A stretch of 64,000 nt of DNA from Bradyrhizobium yuanmingense (GTDB lineage Bacteria > Pseudomonadota > Alphaproteobacteria > Rhizobiales > Xanthobacteraceae), in NCBI RefSeq assembly GCF_029167105.1, contig NZ_JARFML010000001.1:1-64000 (forward strand). The letters run 5' to 3'. The translations under genes and the position numbers were made by a program. The notes under the pieces were generated by a model, which was not told the origin of the DNA, made no database searches, and saw nothing but the letters and a program-made list of their open reading frames with translations. Shown in pieces: positions 44,440 through 54,500 of this stretch. Each line of letters begins with the position of its first letter. Positions within the stretch are counted from its first letter, which is position 1.

Positions 44440-44684
44440 CAATTGGGCCCATGGCGTCAGGCGAGGCCAAATCCCCGGTCCCGACGGAAGAAACAACTGC
44501 GCAAGAATCAGCCGAGAGGACCGTACCTAGCGGTCCACCCGGGCGAATTCTTGTCGATTTGCAGGCCGGCTTACAGGCGCAAGCTTGTGCGAGCCCCCAA
44601 ACTCGACAAGCAAGCAGCCAATTCCGAAACTGGGGCTCGAAAATTGAAGCCCGGCGATTCGTGCGGCGTCCCGGCCGACGAAGC

Positions 44685-44858
44685 TTACTTCTTCTTGGAC
44701 TTCTTCTTCTTCTTGGACCCGCGCAGAGCTTTAAGGCTGTCTTCGACATCCTTCAGCGCGAGCTGAAGTTTGTCCTTCTCGAAATTGAGCAGGTCTTGCA
44801 GCGCCTTGCGGTCCTCCGCGCTGAGCGAGGTCTTCTTGGTAAATTTGATGAAACCCAT
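44685..44858 (-). CDS. Small lysine-tailed helical protein in the NRPS locus
   Basis: 57 residues from ATG 44858, preceded by GGGGGAG; the frame is open to 44885. A helical, heptad-like chain (SAEDRKALQDLLNFEKDKLQLALKDVEDSLKALRG) ends in a KKKKKSKKK run. The tail may bind nucleic acid or acidic surfaces. No family recognised. It sits between the PPTase and NRPS genes and on the same strand; link to the NRPS is positional only. Confidence 0.68.
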   Translation of the reverse strand: MGFIKFTKKTSLSAEDRKALQDLLNFEKDKLQLALKDVEDSLKALRGSKKKKKSKKK

Positions 44859-44998
44859 AACACTCCCCCGGTTGAAAATGATCATCCCAAATCAAAACCC
44901 GAGAATAATCTTGCGCGACGACGCCAAATAATCAAGCTGCAACTTGATCATTCACAGCTTTGGGGCGTGAACCCGTATTCTGGCGCGATGTCGCGGCA

Positions 44999-47900
44999 TC
45001 AAGCGGCCCTGCGCGCGAGCAATCTGCCGAGTGGTGCGTTGGGCTGAACGATCGCCGCCGTCAGCAGGGCGACGAGGTCCTCCATCCATTCGCCGACCGC
45101 TCGGCCCTCGAGCAAATCGCGCTTGTAATTGCAGGAGCCGGTAATGCCGGTCGGGCGCTCCTTGAGCATCAGCGACAGCCAGGTCTGGTCGATCGGCAGC
45201 ACCGGCTGGCCTTCGCGCGCGACGTTGCCGATGGATTCCGTCTCGAGATCCGGGAGATCGAGCGGCCGGCGCAACGGATTCTGCAGCGTGAAATAGACCT
45301 GGAGCAGCGAGGCCGGATCGATCCCCTCCTGCTCCAGTCGATCGGCCAGGACGTTGAACGGCAGCTCCTGCCGCGCATGCGCCTCGAGCACGCTCTGGCG
45401 CACCCGCAGCAGGGCCTGCGCGAAAGACAGGTCCGGCGTGATTGTCGTGCGGACGATCACCGTGTTCTCGAACGGGCCGATGATCCGGTCGGTGTCCGGT
45501 TGGGCACGATTGGCCATCGCGGTCGCGACCGCGATGTCGGTGCGGCCCGTCCGGGCCAGCAGCATGGCCTTCAGGCCGGTGAGCAGGCACATGAACAGCG
45601 TGCAATTGTGCTGGCCGGCAAGCGCCGTCAGCCGGACGATCAGCTCGCGCTCGAGTCTGAGCGGATGATGCCCGGTGGCGGCGCCCGGGCTGGATTCGCC
45701 GTCGAAGAGGGAGCCCGCTCCGCGCAAATACTCGGTCCAGTCGGCGGCCTGGCGGCGCGCCGCGTCGGTGCCGCACCACCAGCGCTGCCAGCGTGCGACA
45801 TCCGAAAAGGCCGGCGGCGGGCTCAGCAATGGCGCGGACGGGTATCCGGCCAGCGCGGCATAGCGGCTCGACAATTCCTCGAACAGCACGCCGATCGACC
45901 AGCCGTCGACGACGGCGTGATGCAACGTCAGCAGCAGCACGTGGTCGTCGTCGTGGAGCCGCAACAGCCGGGCGCGCAACAGCGGCGCGCGTGTGGTGTC
46001 GATCGGGGTATAGGCCTCCTGCTCGATCAGGAGATCGATCTTCCTGAGCTCGAGCGCCTTGCGCCGCTTGTTGTTGTGGGGATGACCGTCGCCGATCGTC
46101 TCGACCGTCATGATTCGGCCGAGCGTGCGCGGCGCGACGATGCGGCTTTCCGGCTCATCGCCGTTCCATGCGAACGCGGTGCGCAGCGATTCGTGCCGGC
46201 GCACCACGTCGTCGATCGCCTTTGCCAGGGCGGCCGAATCGAGCGGGCCCTGCAGGCGGAAGGCGAAGGGCAGGTTGAGCTGCGGCAGCCCCGGCAGATT
46301 CCGCTCGATGTGCAGCATCTGGTCCTGTCCGATGGAAGGCGCCGGCGGCCCGCCCGCAGCCGATCGCGGCAGGCTTGCGGCAGGCTTGTGCGGTTTCGTG
46401 GCCACGGTCTGTTCGACCCGCCGCGCCAACCCCTCGATCGTCGGCGCCTCGAAGATGGCCTTGATCGGCAGCGACACGCCGAGCGCCCGCGCGATGCGCG
46501 CCATCACCTGGCCGGCCAGCAGCGAATGGCCGCCGAGGTCGAAGAAATTGCCGGTAACACTGATGCGCTCGACGTTCAGCAGGTCGATCCAGATATCGGA
46601 GAGCACCTTTTCGGTGAAGCGCCGCGCCGGGACGACCGCATCCGGGCCGGACGCTTCCGGCGGGACGGATGTAAGGAGCGCCGAGCGGTCGATCTTGCCA
46701 TGGGCGTTGAGCGGCACCTGATCCAGGAACAGGAAGGCGGCGGGGATGGCGTGGACGGGCAGGCGGCTCTTCAGGAAGTCGCGCAGCTCGCTGGCGCTGC
46801 TCCGGCTGCCGGGCTTGGCGACGACATGGGCGATCAGCCTGATGTCGCCGCTCGCCTCGCGGCGCGGTTCGACGATGGCGGCGCGCACGCTTCGATGCTC
46901 GGCAAGCGCGTTCTCGATCTCCTTGAGCTCGATACGATAGCCACGGACCTTGACCTGATGGTCGGCGCGGCCGAGGCATTCGATCGTCCCATCGGCGCGG
47001 CGCCGGGCCAGATCGCCGGTCCGGTAGAGTCGGCTGCCGGCCTGGCGCGAGAACGGATCGGGCAGAAAGCGCTGCCGGCTCTGCGCGGGATCGTTGATAT
47101 AGCCGCGGCCGATTCCGGCGCCGCCGATGCAGAGCTCGCCGGTCACGCCGATCGGTTGCGGCTGGAGCTGCGCGTCGAGCACGTAAAGCTGCGTGTTCGG
47201 CAGCGGCGCGCCGACCGGAACGTTGGCCGCCGCGATTGCCGGCGCCTTGGTCAGGCGATGCAGGGAGCAGTCGTCGGAGCATTCCGACGCGCCGTAGGCA
47301 TTGATTAGCGGCACCCTCGGGCAGCGCGCAAACCAGGCGCGGCAGAGCTCGACGGGCAACGGCTCGCCGGTCGAGATCAGCAGCCGCAGCTTCGCGAAGG
47401 CGCACCGGATCGGCGCCTCGTCCATACGCTCGAGAATGAGGCGCAGCAGCGAGGGCACGATCTCGAGCACCGTGATGCCCTCGCCCTCGATCTCGCGCGC
47501 CAGCAGCATCGGGTCCTGCACGATCGCCTGGCCGCAGACATGGACGCGCGCGCCGACCATGGGACCGGCGAGGAATTGCCAAACCGAGATGACGAAGCTC
47601 TGCGGCGCGGTCTGCGCGATCACGTCCTTAGGCGAGAGGCCGAGCTCGGAGATGAGCGAGGCCAGATGGTTCGACAGGCCGCGCTGCTCGATCATGACGC
47701 CCTTCGGCGCGCCGGAGGAGCCGGACGTATAGACGAGATAGGCAAGGCTTGAGGCGGCGCGCCGTGCGGCGCGGGCCGGCTTGTCTGCCCTTGTCGCGAC
47801 CACGTCGTCGAGCTCGGCCACCGGGATGCGCTCGACTAGCGGTTCGAGCAGGGCCTCGACCATGGCAGACTGAGCCCGCCCGGTCAGCAGCACGCGGGCA

Positions 47901-50900
47901 CAGCTCGATCCGAGGATGGTCGAGAGCCGTGCCGTCGGCTGGTCGGGATCGAGATTGAGGAAGGCCGCGCCAACGCGCTGCACCGCGATCATCGCGGCGA
48001 GCAGGTCGGGCCCGCGCTCCGCGAGCAGGGCAACCACGCTCTCCGCGCCGACGCCCTCCCGGGCCAGCCAGCGCGCGGCCGCCCCAGTGCGGCGCGCCAG
48101 CTCGCGATAGGTCAGGGACGTGCGACCGTCCGAGACCGCGACGGCGTTCGGCGTCTTCCTCGCCTGGCGCTCGAAGCGTTCGCTCAAGTTGCCAAGTGTG
48201 GTGAAATTGGCCGGCCTGCCCCGGCCTTTTGCCAGCGCTTGCCGGCGTTCGGCCTCGGTCAGGAGCGGCAGGCGCGAGATGCGCTGCTCCGGATTGGCGA
48301 TGACGGCCTTGAGCAGCGTCTTGAACTGGGCCGTCATGGCTTCGATCGTCGCGGCGTCGAAAAGATCGGTGGCGTATTCGAAGAAGCCGGTGAAGCGGCC
48401 ATCGGCCTCGACCAGTTCGAGCGTGATGTCGAACCGCGCCACCCTGGGATCGACTTCCAGCCGCCGGGTCGACAGGCCAGGAAAGCGCGCCGCCTCGATC
48501 GAGGCGTTCTGGAGGATGAACATGGTCCGGAACAGGGGATTGCCGTCGCTGCGGCGCGCCACCTGTAATGCGCGCAACACCTCCTCGATCGGAAGGTCCT
48601 GGTTGCGGTAGGCGTCCAGCGTGACCTGCCGCACCCGCCGCAACATCTCGCCGAAGCTCGGATCGCCGCTGAAATCGTTGCGCAGGACCAGGGTGTTGGC
48701 GAACAGCCCGATCAGGCGCTCGCTCTCGATCTGGTTGCGATTGGCGATCAGCGATCCCGTGGCGACGTCCTCATGCGAGGTGTGGCGGAACAACAGGCAC
48801 TGGAAGGCGGCGAGCAGCGTCATGAACGGCGTGACGCCGTGGTTCTGGCTCAGCGCGCGCAGCTCGGACGAGAGGGACTTTGAGAATTCAAGGTAGTGAC
48901 GCGCGCCGTGTCCGCTCCAGATCTCAGGTCTCGGCCTGTCGGTTCGCAGCGGCAGCATGGTGACGCCGTCGAGCTGGGTCCGCCAATAATCGAGCTGCTC
49001 CCTGGCCGCGGGCGTCTGCGCCCAGCTTTGCTGCCAGAGTGCGAAGTCGCGATATTGGAAAGCGGGCGGCGGCAGTGCGGCCGAATGCTTCTTGCGCGCG
49101 GCGGCATAATGGACGGCGAGCTCCTGCCAGAACAGCCGCTGCGACCAGCCATCGGTGGCGAGGTGATGGACGTTGACCACCAGCGCATGGTTGTTCCCGT
49201 CGAACGACAGCAGTGTCGTCTTCAGGGGCGGCGCGTGGGCCAGGTCGAACTGATGTTGCGCAAGCCTGAGCGCCTCGCGCCGGATTGCCGCAGGCCGCCT
49301 GCCCGCAGGGCATGGCTTGAGCTTGATGCGCTCCAGCCGCGGCGTCGATGACAGCACCAGCTGCATCGGCTCGCCCTGGCGCTCGACGAACACCGAGCGC
49401 AACGCCTCGTGGCGCGTTGAGATCGCAGCGAGGCTCGCAGACAGCGCGGCGGCGTCGACCGGGCCCTTGAGGACGGCGATCTCGACGACGTTATAGTTGT
49501 ACCGGGTCGGGTCCAGTCGCGAGAGCACGTACATCCGCTGCTGCTGGAACGATAGCGGTGCGTCCGTGCCCGCAAGCCGGCGCCAGCCCGGCAGCGCCGT
49601 CTCGCGCCGGCTTGCGGCGGTCTCGATCCGGGCCGCAAGCGCTGCGACCGTCGGGCAATCGAAGATGTCCTCGAACGAGAAGTCGACATCGAAGCGGTCG
49701 CGCAAGCGCGAGCGCATCTGTGTCACCGCGAGCGAATCCGCGCCGAGCGCGAAGACGTCCTGGTCGGCGCCGACCTGCGGCAGCTCCAACAGGCCGGCCC
49801 AGATCTCGGCGAGCTGGCTCTCGACCGCATTGCGCGGCAGCCGGGTCTCGTCGCCCGCGTCGACCGTTGCAATCAGCTCGGCGAGGGCATTGCGCTTGAC
49901 CTTGCCGCTGGCGCCCTTCGGCAGCGCCGCCACGCTGCGGATCAGGCTCGGCACCTTGTAGGCCGCAAGCCGCTTTCGCGCGAATTGGCGCAAATGGTCC
50001 GAGGTCGCCTCGGCGTTCGGCCGCAGCACCACGACGGCCGCGACGTTCTCGCCGAGCTTGTCGTGCGGGACCGCGAACACGCCGGCTTCCAGCACCGCCG
50101 GATGGCTGAGCAGGACGTCTTCCACCTCCAGCGGCGATATCTTCTGCCCGCCGCGGTTGATGACGTCCTTGATGCGGCCGACGATGAAGAGATAGCCGTC
50201 GTCATCGAGATAGCCGAGGTCGCCGGTCCTGAACCTACCGTTGCGGAATGCGGCCCGCGTCGCCGGCTCGTCATTATAATAGCCGCGGCTCATGTTCGGC
50301 CCGCGCAGCACGATCTCGCCGTGCGCCCCGCTTGCGAGCGTGCGGCCGGTCTCGTCCATGATCGCGATCTCCGGGCCGGCGGCGCGGCCGACCGACCCGA
50401 CCTTGCGCAGCTCGAACGGATTGGCCGCAATCTGCGAGGCCGCCTCGGTCATGCCGTAGGTCTCGAGCACGGGCACGCCGAACGTTGTCTCCAGCCCGGC
50501 GAGAATCGCCGGCGCGAGCGAGGCCGAAGCCGACCGGATCACGCGCAGCGACGATGGTCGGGCGCGGTCCGGATTTACTTCCGCCGCCGTCAGCAATGCG
50601 CGATGAATGGTCGGCACCGCCGTGTACCAGGTCGGTTGCAACTCCCGCATCCAGCCGAAGAACGACGATGCGTCGAAACCGTCGGTGCAGATCACGCTGG
50701 AGCCCGCGGCCAGCGCCGTGAGCAGGCCGGAGATCAAGCCATGGGCATGAAACAGCGGCAGGACGTTGAGCAGGCGATCATGCGTCGTGAGCGACAGCAC
50801 ATGGCCGGCATTGTAGGCGGAGAGGCAGACATTGCGGTGGGTCAGCGGCACCATTTTCGGCCGCGCCGCCGTGCCTGACGTCAGCAGGATGAACGCATCG

Positions 50901-51442
50901 TCGTCGCCGCTCGAAGCGCCGCCGGCATTGGCCGGCCCGATCGCCGGCGCGATGAACGCGCAGCCGCCGAGATCGTGGGCAGGCCCCGCCACGAAATCGA
51001 TCACGGCGATGTCGAGCACTCTGGCGGCGTCGCGGCTCGCCGAGTTCATGTCGGCCCGGGTCACGAGCGCCGTCAGCTTCAGTTCGCTGAAATAGCGTTG
51101 TAGCTCGTCCGCCGTCAGATCCGGGTTGATGGGGACGCAGGCGCAGCCTGATGCGACCGCGATCAGCGCCAGCGCAGTATCGGCGCCGCGCGGCAACGCG
51201 ACCGCGATGCGGTCTGCGGGACCGATGCCGAGTTCACGCAAGGTACGGACCAGTTGCCGGATCGACTCGGCCAGCACGCCATAGCTGAGCGCCGGCCGGC
51301 CGGGAGCGAGGAGTGCGGGTGCCGCCGGCGTCCTGCGGGCGTAGAATTCGAGAAGGCCGCCGATATGCGCGAACACCTTCGTTTCGGCCGTGGTGCCGGC
51401 TGATGCTTCGTCCGCTCCGGATGCAATGTCCGACAACGCCAT
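44999..51442 (-). CDS. Two-module non-ribosomal peptide synthetase, A-T-C-A-T-C, no thioesterase
   Basis: 2147 residues. Module 1: an acyl-CoA-synthetase-like adenylation domain (LLTSGTAARPK near 185) and carrier LGADSLAV near 567. Condensation domain 1 has HHLATDG near 760. Module 2: adenylation domain with VYTSGSSGAPKG near 1240, carrier LGGHSLLA near 1636. A terminal condensation domain has HHAVVDG near 1840. No TE or reductase, so release must use the last C domain with an amine or other nucleophile, or another protein. A4 of the second A domain reads SFVISVWQF, with V1284 where FDISVWQF proteins have Asp. The amine-independent substrate or a mutant site are both possible. Divergent from the cyclase gene across 136 bp. 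Confidence 0.9.
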   Translation of the reverse strand: MALSDIASGADEASAGTTAETKVFAHIGGLLEFYARRTPAAPALLAPGRPALSYGVLAESIRQLVRTLRELGIGPADRIAVALPRGADTALALIAVASGCACVPINPDLTADELQRYFSELKLTALVTRADMNSASRDAARVLDIAVIDFVAGPAHDLGGCAFIAPAIGPANAGGASSGDDDAFILLTSGTAARPKMVPLTHRNVCLSAYNAGHVLSLTTHDRLLNVLPLFHAHGLISGLLTALAAGSSVICTDGFDASSFFGWMRELQPTWYTAVPTIHRALLTAAEVNPDRARPSSLRVIRSASASLAPAILAGLETTFGVPVLETYGMTEAASQIAANPFELRKVGSVGRAAGPEIAIMDETGRTLASGAHGEIVLRGPNMSRGYYNDEPATRAAFRNGRFRTGDLGYLDDDGYLFIVGRIKDVINRGGQKISPLEVEDVLLSHPAVLEAGVFAVPHDKLGENVAAVVVLRPNAEATSDHLRQFARKRLAAYKVPSLIRSVAALPKGASGKVKRNALAELIATVDAGDETRLPRNAVESQLAEIWAGLLELPQVGADQDVFALGADSLAVTQMRSRLRDRFDVDFSFEDIFDCPTVAALAARIETAASRRETALPGWRRLAGTDAPLSFQQQRMYVLSRLDPTRYNYNVVEIAVLKGPVDAAALSASLAAISTRHEALRSVFVERQGEPMQLVLSSTPRLERIKLKPCPAGRRPAAIRREALRLAQHQFDLAHAPPLKTTLLSFDGNNHALVVNVHHLATDGWSQRLFWQELAVHYAAARKKHSAALPPPAFQYRDFALWQQSWAQTPAAREQLDYWRTQLDGVTMLPLRTDRPRPEIWSGHGARHYLEFSKSLSSELRALSQNHGVTPFMTLLAAFQCLLFRHTSHEDVATGSLIANRNQIESERLIGLFANTLVLRNDFSGDPSFGEMLRRVRQVTLDAYRNQDLPIEEVLRALQVARRSDGNPLFRTMFILQNASIEAARFPGLSTRRLEVDPRVARFDITLELVEADGRFTGFFEYATDLFDAATIEAMTAQFKTLLKAVIANPEQRISRLPLLTEAERRQALAKGRGRPANFTTLGNLSERFERQARKTPNAVAVSDGRTSLTYRELARRTGAAARWLAREGVGAESVVALLAERGPDLLAAMIAVQRVGAAFLNLDPDQPTARLSTILGSSCARVLLTGRAQSAMVEALLEPLVERIPVAELDDVVATRADKPARAARRAASSLAYLVYTSGSSGAPKGVMIEQRGLSNHLASLISELGLSPKDVIAQTAPQSFVISVWQFLAGPMVGARVHVCGQAIVQDPMLLAREIEGEGITVLEIVPSLLRLILERMDEAPIRCAFAKLRLLISTGEPLPVELCRAWFARCPRVPLINAYGASECSDDCSLHRLTKAPAIAAANVPVGAPLPNTQLYVLDAQLQPQPIGVTGELCIGGAGIGRGYINDPAQSRQRFLPDPFSRQAGSRLYRTGDLARRRADGTIECLGRADHQVKVRGYRIELKEIENALAEHRSVRAAIVEPRREASGDIRLIAHVVAKPGSRSSASELRDFLKSRLPVHAIPAAFLFLDQVPLNAHGKIDRSALLTSVPPEASGPDAVVPARRFTEKVLSDIWIDLLNVERISVTGNFFDLGGHSLLAGQVMARIARALGVSLPIKAIFEAPTIEGLARRVEQTVATKPHKPAASLPRSAAGGPPAPSIGQDQMLHIERNLPGLPQLNLPFAFRLQGPLDSAALAKAIDDVVRRHESLRTAFAWNGDEPESRIVAPRTLGRIMTVETIGDGHPHNNKRRKALELRKIDLLIEQEAYTPIDTTRAPLLRARLLRLHDDDHVLLLTLHHAVVDGWSIGVLFEELSSRYAALAGYPSAPLLSPPPAFSDVARWQRWWCGTDAARRQAADWTEYLRGAGSLFDGESSPGAATGHHPLRLERELIVRLTALAGQHNCTLFMCLLTGLKAMLLARTGRTDIAVATAMANRAQPDTDRIIGPFENTVIVRTTITPDLSFAQALLRVRQSVLEAHARQELPFNVLADRLEQEGIDPASLLQVYFTLQNPLRRPLDLPDLETESIGNVAREGQPVLPIDQTWLSLMLKERPTGITGSCNYKRDLLEGRAVGEWMEDLVALLTAAIVQPNAPLGRLLARRAA

Positions 51443-51578
51443 TCCCTTTTGGTCCGATTAAGTTATTCTTCCAAGAAGTTGGGGAATGCGTCCAGTCCGA
51501 GGTGAAGTTTGGACCCCAAAATCTGTGGTTGAGGGGCCCTCGAGCCCTTCGACGGAGTAAGGGTCGGGCAGAATCGCG

Positions 51579-54500
51579 ATGCTGGAGAACGAGCCGAGCA
51601 CGAGTTTGGAAGGTGGGCTGAAGCACTGGCTCGAAAGCATCGGCCTCGGGCACTACACCGATCTTTTCGCGCAGCACCGCCTCGATCTCGACGTCATCGC
51701 GGATCTCACCGAAGCCGATCTGGTCGAGCTCGGATTGCCGCTCGGCGATCGCAAGCGGCTGCAGCGGGCGATGGCGGCGCTGCTTCAAGCGGAAACCACG
51801 GAGGCGGAGGCGCCGCGTCCGCAAATCCGGGCGGAGGTCGGAGCCGAACGGCGCCAGCTCACCACGATGTTCTGCGACATGGTGGATTCCACCTCGCTGT
51901 CCGCGCAGTTCGATCCGGAGGACGTCCGCGACATGATCGCGGATTTTCGCGAGACCTGCGTCCGGGTGGTCAAGCAATACGAGGGCTTTGCCGCCCGTTT
52001 CGTCGGCGACGGTATCCTGGTCTATTTCGGCTATCCGACCGCACATGAGGACGATGCCGAGCGCGCGGTGCGCGCCGGGCTCGAGATCGTGCGGGTGCTG
52101 TCGACGGCGCACGCGGTCGAGCCGCGCGATGCGCTCAGTCATTCACCGGCCGTCCGCATCGGGATCGCGACCGGCCTCGTCGTGGTCGGCGACCTCGTCG
52201 GGCAGGGCACCGAAGAACGCGACTCCGCGGTCGGGGAAACCGTCAATCTCGCGGCGCGCCTGCAAGGCCTGGCGCCGCCCAACGGTGTGGTGATCTCGGC
52301 CTCGACGCAGGCGCTGCTGAAGGGGAAGTTCGACTACCGCAATCTCGGCGTCCACGACTTGAAGGGAATCCCCGAGAAGGCCCAGGCCTGGCACGTGGTG
52401 CGCGCCTCGCGGGTGGAGACCCGCTTCGCTGCGGCGATGGGTACGCGGCTGACACCGCTCGTCAACCGCGAGGAGGAGATCGCGCTTTTGATGGGACGCT
52501 GGCAGCAGGTCAAGGACGGCGACGGCCAGGTCGTGGTCAAGTTCGGCGAGCCCGGCATCGGCAAGTCGCGCATCATCCAGGAGATCTTCGAGCGGATATC
52601 GGACGACCGCCATGGACAGGTCTCGCTGCAATGCTCGCCCTATTACACCTCCACCGCGTTCCATCCCTTCGTCGCGCAGCTCAAATTCTCCCTCGGTCTC
52701 GATCGCGAGGATTCGTCCGCGCTGTCGTTGGCGAGCCTCGAGAACGCGATCGCGGCCTCTCATGGCGACGTCGAGCAGGTCACCCCGCTGTTTGCCGCGC
52801 TGCTGTCGATACCGACCGGGGACCGCTATCCGCCGCTCGAGCTGTCGCCGCAGCAGCAGAAGGATGCGACCGTCGTGGCGCTGGTCAACCATTTCCTCGG
52901 CCTTGCGCGCGAGATGCCGCTGGTGATCGCGTTCGAGGATTTGCATTGGATCGACCCGACCTCCCGCGAGGTGGTCGACCTCCTGGTCGATCGGGTGCAG
53001 AACCAGCCGATCCTGGCGATCATCACCGCGCGCTCGGAATTCCAGCCGAGCTGGAACGCGCATTCGCACATCACCACCCTGGTGCTGAACCGCCTGAGCC
53101 GGCAGTTGCGCACGACGCTGGTCGAGCGCGTCGCGGGACGCGAGCTGCCCAAGGAGGTAGTCGAGGAGATCATCGTCAAGACCGACGGCGTGCCGCTGTT
53201 CCTGGAGGAGCTGACCAAGACGGTTCTGGAATCCAATCTGCTGACCGAGCGGCACGGGCGCTACGTGCTGTCGGGACCGTGGCGGCAGCTCGCAATCCCG
53301 GCCACCCTGACCGACTCGCTGATGGCGCGGCTCGATCGGATGGGACCCTTCAAGCGCATCGCGCAGATCGGCGCCACGATCGGCCGCGAGTTCTCCTACG
53401 AGACGCTGCATGCCGTCGCCAATACGCCGGCCGAGCAGATCGAGGCGGCGCTCAGTCATCTGCAGGAGGCCGGGCTGATCATGCGCCGCGGCCATCCGCC
53501 GGATGCGCTGTACTCCTTCAAGCACGTGATGATCCAGAACGCCGCGCATGCGAGCCTGTTGCACAGCGAGCGGCGCAAGCTGCATGCGCGGATCGCCCAG
53601 GTGCTCGCCGAGATGTATCCGGAGAGGACCGAGCGCGAACCGGAGCTGCTCGCCCATCATTTGACCGAATCCGGCCAGAGCGAGGGCGCCGCCAGCTTCT
53701 GGCTTAAGGCCGGCAAGCAGGCGGCCAAGACCGGGGCCAATCTGGAGGCGATCGGCCACCTGCGCCGCGGCCTTAACGTCGTGCAGGCCAATGCGCGCAT
53801 GCAGGGCTCCGACGAGATGGAGCTCAAGCTGCGCATCGCGCTCGGCAACGCGCTGATCGCCGCCAAGGGCTACGCGGTGCAGGAGGTCGAGGAGAACTAC
53901 ATCCGCGCGCTGGAGCTCGGCCGTCAGCTCGACGACGACGAAAAGGTCTTCGCCGCGACGCGCGGGCTCTGGGTGTGCCATTTCATCCGTGCCGATCTCA
54001 CCCGCGCGCACGATCTCAGCGTCGAGCTGTTGAAGTTTGCCAAGCGCGAGCGGCTGAACGAGCGGACGCAGCCGGCGCAGCAGACCGGCTATCTGATCGA
54101 GGCGCACCGCGCGATCGCGATGACCATGCTCTATCGCGGCCGCTTCGCAGCCTCGCAGCACCATTTGCACCGCTGCATCAACCTGTACAGCCCCGATCTG
54201 CACTCCGACCTGATGGAACGGCACGGCATCGATCCCGGTGTCGTTTCGCTGTCCTATCTCGGTTACCTCCTGTGGTTCCTCGGCCGGCCCGACGCGGCGC
54301 GCCAGCACAGCGAGCAGGCGATCGCGAACGCCGAGAAGATCCGTCACCCTTTCACGCTGGCCTTCGCGCTGGTGTTCGGCGCCTATCTCCGTCAGCATTT
54401 GCGCGACGTCGAAGGCACGCGCGACTACGCCAACCGCGCCATGATCATTGCCACCGAACACAATTTCCTGCACTGGAAGCAGCAGGCGGCGATCCTGCGC

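Noticed and set aside
44960..47308. A 782-residue plus-strand ORF across the NRPS 3' part
   Set aside because: Shadow of the NRPS on the opposite strand; low-complexity Arg/Gly/Asp-rich, no motif.
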